The notes below the pieces were generated by a model. The model saw nothing but the letters and a program-made list of their open reading frames with translations, was not told where the DNA came from and ran no database searches. A DNA stretch of 64,000 nucleotides from Acidobacteriota bacterium (GTDB lineage: Bacteria > Acidobacteriota > Terriglobia > Versatilivoradales > Versatilivoraceae), in assembly GCA_022826755.1 (NCBI GenBank), contig JAJDUG010000060.1, positions 1 through 64,000 of the forward strand, in the 5' to 3' direction. Positions 60,200 through 64,000 of this stretch are shown one piece after another. Position 1 is the stretch's first letter. Every line of letters begins with the position of its first letter. The position numbers and the translations under genes are program-made.

Positions 60200-60931
60200 A
60201 TGAACACGCAGCCTGAGCGGAACATCGGTCGCGGGGGGGTGACGCTTGCGCAGATCGGCCGAATCTTTGCCGCGGCCTACCACAGGCTCGAAAGTGAACG
60301 GCCCTGCCCCCCGATCCGGGTCGAGTATTACCGCTTCGTGGGAATCAACCACACCGTTCGACTCCGGCAGGGCCGGCTCCTGGTTCGGCTCAGCGATCTC
60401 TTCAGGCGGGCCCCGGCCCCGGTCCTGGAGGCCTTGGCCGCCATCCTGCTGGCAAAGTTGTACCGGCGCAACCTGCCGCGGGAAGCCCGGGCGGCCTACA
60501 GGGAGTACAGCAACTCTCCGGAGATGAGGCGCAAGGCTCAGGCCTCCCGGCGGAGGCGGGGACGCAAGCTGCTGGCGGGCCCGGAGGGCAGCCGTTACGA
60601 TCTGACGGCCCTGTTCGACGATCTCAACCGGCAGTATTTCAACGGACGCCTGCCTCCTGTCCGGTTGGGGTGGAGCTTGAGGAAGAGCCGCAGAATCCTG
60701 GGTCACTTCGATCCCTCCCACCGGAGCATCACGCTCAGCCGGTGGCTGGACCATCCCCGGGTTCCGGAGGTGGTGGTGCGTTTCGTTCTCTTTCACGAGA
60801 TGCTGCACGCCAAGCTTCTGGCCCTCTCCTTCTTCGATGTCAGGAACCCCCACTCCCGGCAGTTTCGTGAGGAAGAGCAGACCTTTCGCGGGCATGAGGA
60901 AGCCAGGAACTGGATACGAAACTGTTCCTGA
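60200..60931 (+). CDS. SprT-like zinc metallopeptidase-fold protein
   Basis: The 243-residue cytoplasmic protein contains a zincin motif HEMLH at about residue 197 (RFVLFHEMLHAKL). Downstream acidic and His residues (EEQTFRGHEEARNWI) suit a third metal ligand. LTALFDDLNRQYFNGRLPPV, just before it, is the classic SprT/Spartan-like lead-in. The N-terminal 110 residues form a separate basic helical part. Relatives include DNA-protein crosslink proteases and uncharacterised bacterial SprT-like proteins. Linkage to uvrA is suggestive of DNA repair but indirect, since secreted-protein genes lie between. Confidence 0.75.
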   Translation: MNTQPERNIGRGGVTLAQIGRIFAAAYHRLESERPCPPIRVEYYRFVGINHTVRLRQGRLLVRLSDLFRRAPAPVLEALAAILLAKLYRRNLPREARAAYREYSNSPEMRRKAQASRRRRGRKLLAGPEGSRYDLTALFDDLNRQYFNGRLPPVRLGWSLRKSRRILGHFDPSHRSITLSRWLDHPRVPEVVVRFVLFHEMLHAKLLALSFFDVRNPHSRQFREEEQTFRGHEEARNWIRNCS

Positions 60932-60937
60932 GCGGGA

Positions 60938-61231
60938 ATGGTGAACACGGAGCAGTGCAATCTGCTCCAAACGCGGATTTCCTTGCAGTTGCGTAAACTC
61001 GACGGGAGTTTTTCACAGCTTTTTCCACAGATTCTGTTGAAAACCGACCCGGCCGGCACCCTGGGCCGGTCGCTTCGTGGGAGCTTTGGCTTGAAGAGAC
61101 CGACATCGGAACAGCGACGCTTTTTTCGGGAGAAGGGCTATCTGCCGCTGGATTTCCGCTATACCGGTCCGGAGGAGGAGCGGCCGCCGTTCCACGTGGT
61201 TCGGGGAAGGCGCTACGGCGAGGTAGTCTGA
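60938..61231 (+). CDS. small protein of unknown function after the SprT-like gene
   Basis: The 97-residue frame starts six bases after the SprT-like stop and ends ten bases before the dihydrodipicolinate-synthase-like gene. It has a Gln/Leu-rich N-terminus (LLQTRISLQLRKLDGSFSQL) and a basic/aromatic C-terminus (QRRFFREKGYLPLDFRYTG). No motif was recognised. The tight packing between two supported genes and the biased composition favour a real gene, but it could be a filler frame. Confidence 0.45.
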   Translation: MVNTEQCNLLQTRISLQLRKLDGSFSQLFPQILLKTDPAGTLGRSLRGSFGLKRPTSEQRRFFREKGYLPLDFRYTGPEEERPPFHVVRGRRYGEVV

Positions 61232-61241
61232 GGAGGCCCAC

Positions 61242-62177
61242 ATGAAAGCCAACGGAACAGCCATCGGCGGTGTGGTTCCCATCATTCCGGTCCCCTTCGA
61301 CGCCGGGGAGTCGGTGGACGAGGCTGCCCTGCGGCGGCTGGTCGACTTCGCGGTTGCCTGCAAGCTGGATGCCGTCTGCCTGCCCGCCTACGGAAGCGAG
61401 TTCTACAAGCTTTCCGAGGAGGAACGAACCCGGGTAGTGGCCCTGGCGGCCGACCAGGCGGCGGGTCGGCTCAAGGTGGTCGCCCAGTGCAACCACGGGT
61501 CCTCCAGGGTGGCCTCCGCCCTGGCAAAGTCCAATCTGGAGGCCGGCGCGGACCTGGTTTCCATCGCCATCCCCCGGCAGTTTCCGGTTCCGGAGGATGA
61601 CCTGTTGAGGTTTCTGGCGGCATTCCTCGACAGCTTCACCGCCCCCTGCCTGCTTCAGGACTTCAATCCGGGAGGTCCCACGCTGAGCACTGCCTTCCTG
61701 ACCCGGCTGCGGGCGGAGTGCCCCAATCTGGCCTATTTGAAGCTGGAGGAGCCGCTCAGCGCCTCCAAGGTGGCCGCAATGGTGGAGGCCACCGGCGGCG
61801 AGGTGGGCATCCTCACCGGCTGGGGCGGGCTGTACATGATGGAGTTGATCCCGGCGGGAATCTGCGGTCTGATGCCGGGGTTGGGCCTGGCCGATCTCCT
61901 GAACCGGATTTTTTGGCTGGCCAAGGAAGGGGACACCGACCGGGCGTTTCACTTCTTCGAGAGAATCGTCCCCCTGCTGTTCCTGTCGCTGCAACACCTG
62001 GAACTCTACCACTACTGCGAAAAACGCCTGCTCCAGGCCAGGGGGTGGCTGGAGGACGCCCGCTGCCGGCAAGCCGCCTACCAGCCCGATGCCTATACCC
62101 GGGGGCACCTGGAACGCCTCCTGCAGCGGGCGCTCCGGACGTTGGAGGACGCGGGACTTGGGAAGTGTGAAGTTTGA
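61242..62177 (+). CDS. dihydrodipicolinate synthase/N-acetylneuraminate lyase family aldolase
   Basis: The 311-residue product has the DapA/NAL-family barrel: GVVPIIPVPFDAGESVDEAA at the start, then AVCLPAYGSEFYKLSEEERTR in place of the usual GTTGE-type loop. The Schiff-base lysine is probably the one in LAYLKLEEPLS. Altered active-site loops make a lysine-biosynthesis DapA unlikely; a catabolic pyruvate-forming or dehydratase role on a sugar-acid type substrate fits better. A GAGGAGG ribosome site supports the start. The last five codons (GKCEV and stop) fall inside a simple repeat, so the native C-terminus may have ended elsewhere. An HpcH/HpaI-type gene follows. Confidence 0.85.
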   Translation: MKANGTAIGGVVPIIPVPFDAGESVDEAALRRLVDFAVACKLDAVCLPAYGSEFYKLSEEERTRVVALAADQAAGRLKVVAQCNHGSSRVASALAKSNLEAGADLVSIAIPRQFPVPEDDLLRFLAAFLDSFTAPCLLQDFNPGGPTLSTAFLTRLRAECPNLAYLKLEEPLSASKVAAMVEATGGEVGILTGWGGLYMMELIPAGICGLMPGLGLADLLNRIFWLAKEGDTDRAFHFFERIVPLLFLSLQHLELYHYCEKRLLQARGWLEDARCRQAAYQPDAYTRGHLERLLQRALRTLEDAGLGKCEV

Positions 62178-62370
62178 AGTGTGAAGTTTGAAGTGTGGAG
62201 AGTGGAGAGTGGTCAGCCGTGGGTTTGGGGAGCAGGCAAGCGCCTGGTGGCTGCAAACCGGTTCAACGTCAGGCGGGGGCCGAACATATTTTAAGGAGTG
62301 CGCCGAGACCGACAGGATGCTTCGCGTGTCGAGTCCATAACTCTCCACTCTTCACTCTCCACTATCCACC
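62163..62370. repeat. inverted simple repeats between the two aldolase genes
   Basis: A GAAGTGTGAAGTTTGAAGTG run (62162-62212) continues as GTGGAGAGTGGAGAGTGG. An approximate inverse, CTCTCCACTCTTCACTCTCC (62341-62370), lies about 130 bases on. Between them is a 23-base segment shared with 23851-23873. The left run supplies the stop of gene 61242; the right run ends just before the ribosome site of gene 62391. Confidence 0.6.
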
Positions 62371-62390
62371 AAATACGAAGGAGATCATCC

Positions 62391-63179
62391 GTGAGGAAAA
62401 ACAAGCTCAAGCAACAGCTCAAGTCCGGTCAGCCCACGCTGGCGACCCATCTGCACAGTATCTGGCCCTCGGTGGTCGAGGTGGTGGGACATACGGGCGT
62501 TTTCGACTACGTGGAGTTCGTGGCCGAATACGCTCCCTTCGATCTGAACTCGCTGGACAACTTCTGCCGCGCCGTCGAGCTCCATGACATGTCGGCCATT
62601 ATCAAGGTGGACCAGGAACCGCGGGGGTTTCTGGCTCAGCGGGGCATCGGGTCCGGTTTTCAGGGAGTTCTCTTTTCGGACTGTCGAACCGTGGAGGACG
62701 TGCAGGAGTGCATTCGGGCCGTCAAGCCCGAGACCCCGGAGGCAGGCGGCCATCACGGCGTGGCCACCCGCCGCATCACCTACATGGGCTACGGAGGGTC
62801 GCCGGAGTACGCCCGGGCGCTGGACCAGACGGTGGTGGCGCTCATGATCGAAAAGAAAACGGCGGTGGAGCAACTGGACGAGATCCTGGCCCTGGGCGGC
62901 ATCGACATGATCCAGTGGGGTCCGGCCGACTATTCCCTCAGCATCGGGCGGCCCGGCGAGTGGCGCCATCCGGATATCAAGGCGGTGGAGCGGCGGGTCA
63001 TCGAGGCCGGTCTGAAGACAGGTATTCCCCCGCGGGCGGAAATCGAAAGCGTCGACCAGGCCAAGTACTATCTGGATCTGGGCGTACGCCACTTCGCCCT
63101 GGGAACCGACGTTACGGTCCTGTTCCACTGGCTGAAGGGAAACGGAGAAAATCTGAGGAAGGCGCTCGAGGGGTCCTGA
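62391..63179 (+). CDS. HpcH/HpaI-family aldolase
   Basis: The 262-residue product belongs to the class II pyruvate aldolase family (HpcH/HpaI, also citrate-lyase beta-like). Signatures include TLATHLHSIWPSVVEVVGHT, FDYVEFVAEYAPFD, metal and phosphate-loop residues in IKVDQEPRGFLAQRGIGSGF, and GGIDMIQWGPADYSLSIGRP near the C-terminus. These enzymes cleave 4-hydroxy-2-oxo acids to pyruvate plus an aldehyde. GTG 62391 is chosen because AAGGAG lies seven bases before it. Following a DapA-like gene, it may serve the same degradation route; the substrate is unknown. Confidence 0.84.
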   Translation: MRKNKLKQQLKSGQPTLATHLHSIWPSVVEVVGHTGVFDYVEFVAEYAPFDLNSLDNFCRAVELHDMSAIIKVDQEPRGFLAQRGIGSGFQGVLFSDCRTVEDVQECIRAVKPETPEAGGHHGVATRRITYMGYGGSPEYARALDQTVVALMIEKKTAVEQLDEILALGGIDMIQWGPADYSLSIGRPGEWRHPDIKAVERRVIEAGLKTGIPPRAEIESVDQAKYYLDLGVRHFALGTDVTVLFHWLKGNGENLRKALEGS

Positions 63180-63213
63180 CCGGCAGGTCGATCGGACGGG
63201 CCGTTGTTCGGCT

Positions 63214-64000
63214 TCAGTGCTGCAGGACGCCGGCCACGTAGCTCAACAGGTCCCCCTGGCTCCGGGACACTTCCTTGAGCCGTCGATAGTCCCCGCCGAG
63301 CTGGCACAGTTGGGCCACGCTGGGGCAGGTGAGCTGGGCCGGGTCGACGCCGGCAAGGTGCTGGAGAGACACCTCCACGGCTTCGGGATAGCGCCGGATT
63401 CTGGCCAACAAGCCGACCAGGACCTGGGCCGGGTTGAAATCCCCGTCCTCACCCGTTTCCCGGGGGAGCTTGCCGCGAAAATGGGCCACGGTCCGATCGA
63501 CCTCCCGCCCCAGCAGGGCCCGAAGATAGAAGGCGTAATCCAGGTAGCCGTCGAAGGGCGGGGTCCCGCGGTACTGGAACTCGGAAGAGAGGTGGGTGCC
63601 GTACTCGGCCAGCTCCAGGGCCGGCTTCAGCGTCTCCGGATCTTCCAGGTCCATGCTCATCTGGACCACCGAGAGCAGGTGGGAGCTGTCCACGTAATAG
63701 CTGAATTTTCCGAACAACCAGTCCCGCCCCTGGATCAAGGCGGTGACCGAGGAGGTCTCGGGAGCTTTCCCCTCCTTATCGGCGATGGTGCGTTTCAGGT
63801 TGTCCAGCACTTCGCCGTGGAGCGTGCGGACCAGCAGGGCCACGGACTCGGCCCGGCCCTCCTCCGCCGGATACTGCTGGAGGCCGGTGATGGCCCGGCA
63901 GGTCCCATAGCTCTGCAGCAGCAGCTCGAAGCCCTTGCGGGGGTTGACCCGTTCGTAGAGGGCGATCTCGATGATGGCGGCCATTTCTTCCCTGGGCTCC
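63214..64000 (-). CDS. unrecognised gene, 5' end beyond the window
   Basis: The frame continues to the window edge without a stop, so the ATG at 63984 may be internal. The visible part, about 262 residues, is helical and soluble with repeat-like segments: ESVALLVRTLHGEVLDNLKR, LLSVVQMSMDLEDPETLKPA, GYLDYAFYLRALLGREVDRT and FNPAQVLVGLLARIRRYPEA. These could be degenerate TPR-type repeats. I recognise no family or catalytic motif. It converges on the aldolase gene 62391, with 34 bases between stops. Confidence 0.6.
   Translation of the reverse strand, partial: EPREEMAAIIEIALYERVNPRKGFELLLQSYGTCRAITGLQQYPAEEGRAESVALLVRTLHGEVLDNLKRTIADKEGKAPETSSVTALIQGRDWLFGKFSYYVDSSHLLSVVQMSMDLEDPETLKPALELAEYGTHLSSEFQYRGTPPFDGYLDYAFYLRALLGREVDRTVAHFRGKLPRETGEDGDFNPAQVLVGLLARIRRYPEAVEVSLQHLAGVDPAQLTCPSVAQLCQLGGDYRRLKEVSRSQGDLLSYVAGVLQH

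Noticed and set aside
61242-62177. Naming the aldolase dapA
   Set aside because: The GTTGE-type substrate loop is altered and no lysine-pathway genes are nearby.
1-64000. tRNA, rRNA, integrase, transposase or prophage genes
   Set aside because: None was recognised on reading both strands, so the window gives no direct sign of an island or phage despite the repeats.

Overview
The window is 64 kb of GC-rich, densely coded bacterial DNA from one contig, with no rRNA, tRNA, CRISPR array, phage gene or intact insertion sequence that I could see. The best guess for the host is a free-living, Gram-negative Acidobacteriota member, known probably only from environmental genomes. Evidence: an Oar-like TonB-dependent receptor with an N-terminal carboxypeptidase-regulatory domain, two GWxTD-domain proteins, a 'VWFA-related Acidobacterial' protein, signal-peptide-bearing FecR proteins, many TPR proteins, CRTAC1-type FG-GAP/ASPIC-UnbV proteins and multiheme cytochromes. 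The phylum is an inference from family content.

Layout. 1-4.3 kb: an orphan VapB-type antitoxin beside a destroyed vapC, then a leftward hemB-hemL-symporter operon. 5-7.2 kb: a Tat-exported glycosidase-like protein. 7.4-23.7 kb: first surface-protein block (CRTAC1, TPR, GWxTD protein, TonB-type receptor with promoter and terminator, TPR with EF-hands, CRTAC1, FecR, IPT/TIG protein). 24.0-31.4 kb: a five-gene rightward operon with a 5-heme cytochrome, a TPR-like protein, a predicted outer-membrane barrel, a 15-heme cytochrome and a TIM-barrel-like exported protein. 32-54 kb: second surface-protein block (8-heme cytochrome, TPR/CRTAC1 pair, PhyH dioxygenase, lipoprotein glycosidase-like protein, FecR/7-heme cytochrome/TPR operon, CRTAC1/TPR pair, second 7-heme cytochrome, TPR, GWxTD protein, VWA protein). 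54.5-61.2 kb: uvrA followed by a run of TPR, two unrecognised secreted proteins, a SprT-like metalloprotein and a small ORF. 61.2-63.2 kb: two aldolase-type enzymes. 63.2 kb to the edge: the 3' part of an unrecognised gene.

How it fits together. Almost everything between 7 and 54 kb carries a signal peptide, so the region specifies envelope proteins. Five cytochromes together carry 42 CXXCH haem sites, and two haem-biosynthesis genes lie upstream. Two paralogous CRTAC1/TPR pair types occur twice each, and a 7-heme cytochrome/TPR family is also duplicated. The best candidates for an undescribed system are the barrel-plus-cytochrome operon at 24.0-30.2 kb, a possible outer-membrane electron conduit, and the duplicated CRTAC1/TPR pairs around it, whose function is unknown.

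Intergenic DNA is rich in dispersed repeats: a terminally inverted element built on GCGGGCG/CGCCCGC palindromes, a CCACGAAGG-type repeat, a CTCTCCACTCTTC-type repeat and two fold-back elements. Several reach into the ends of genes.
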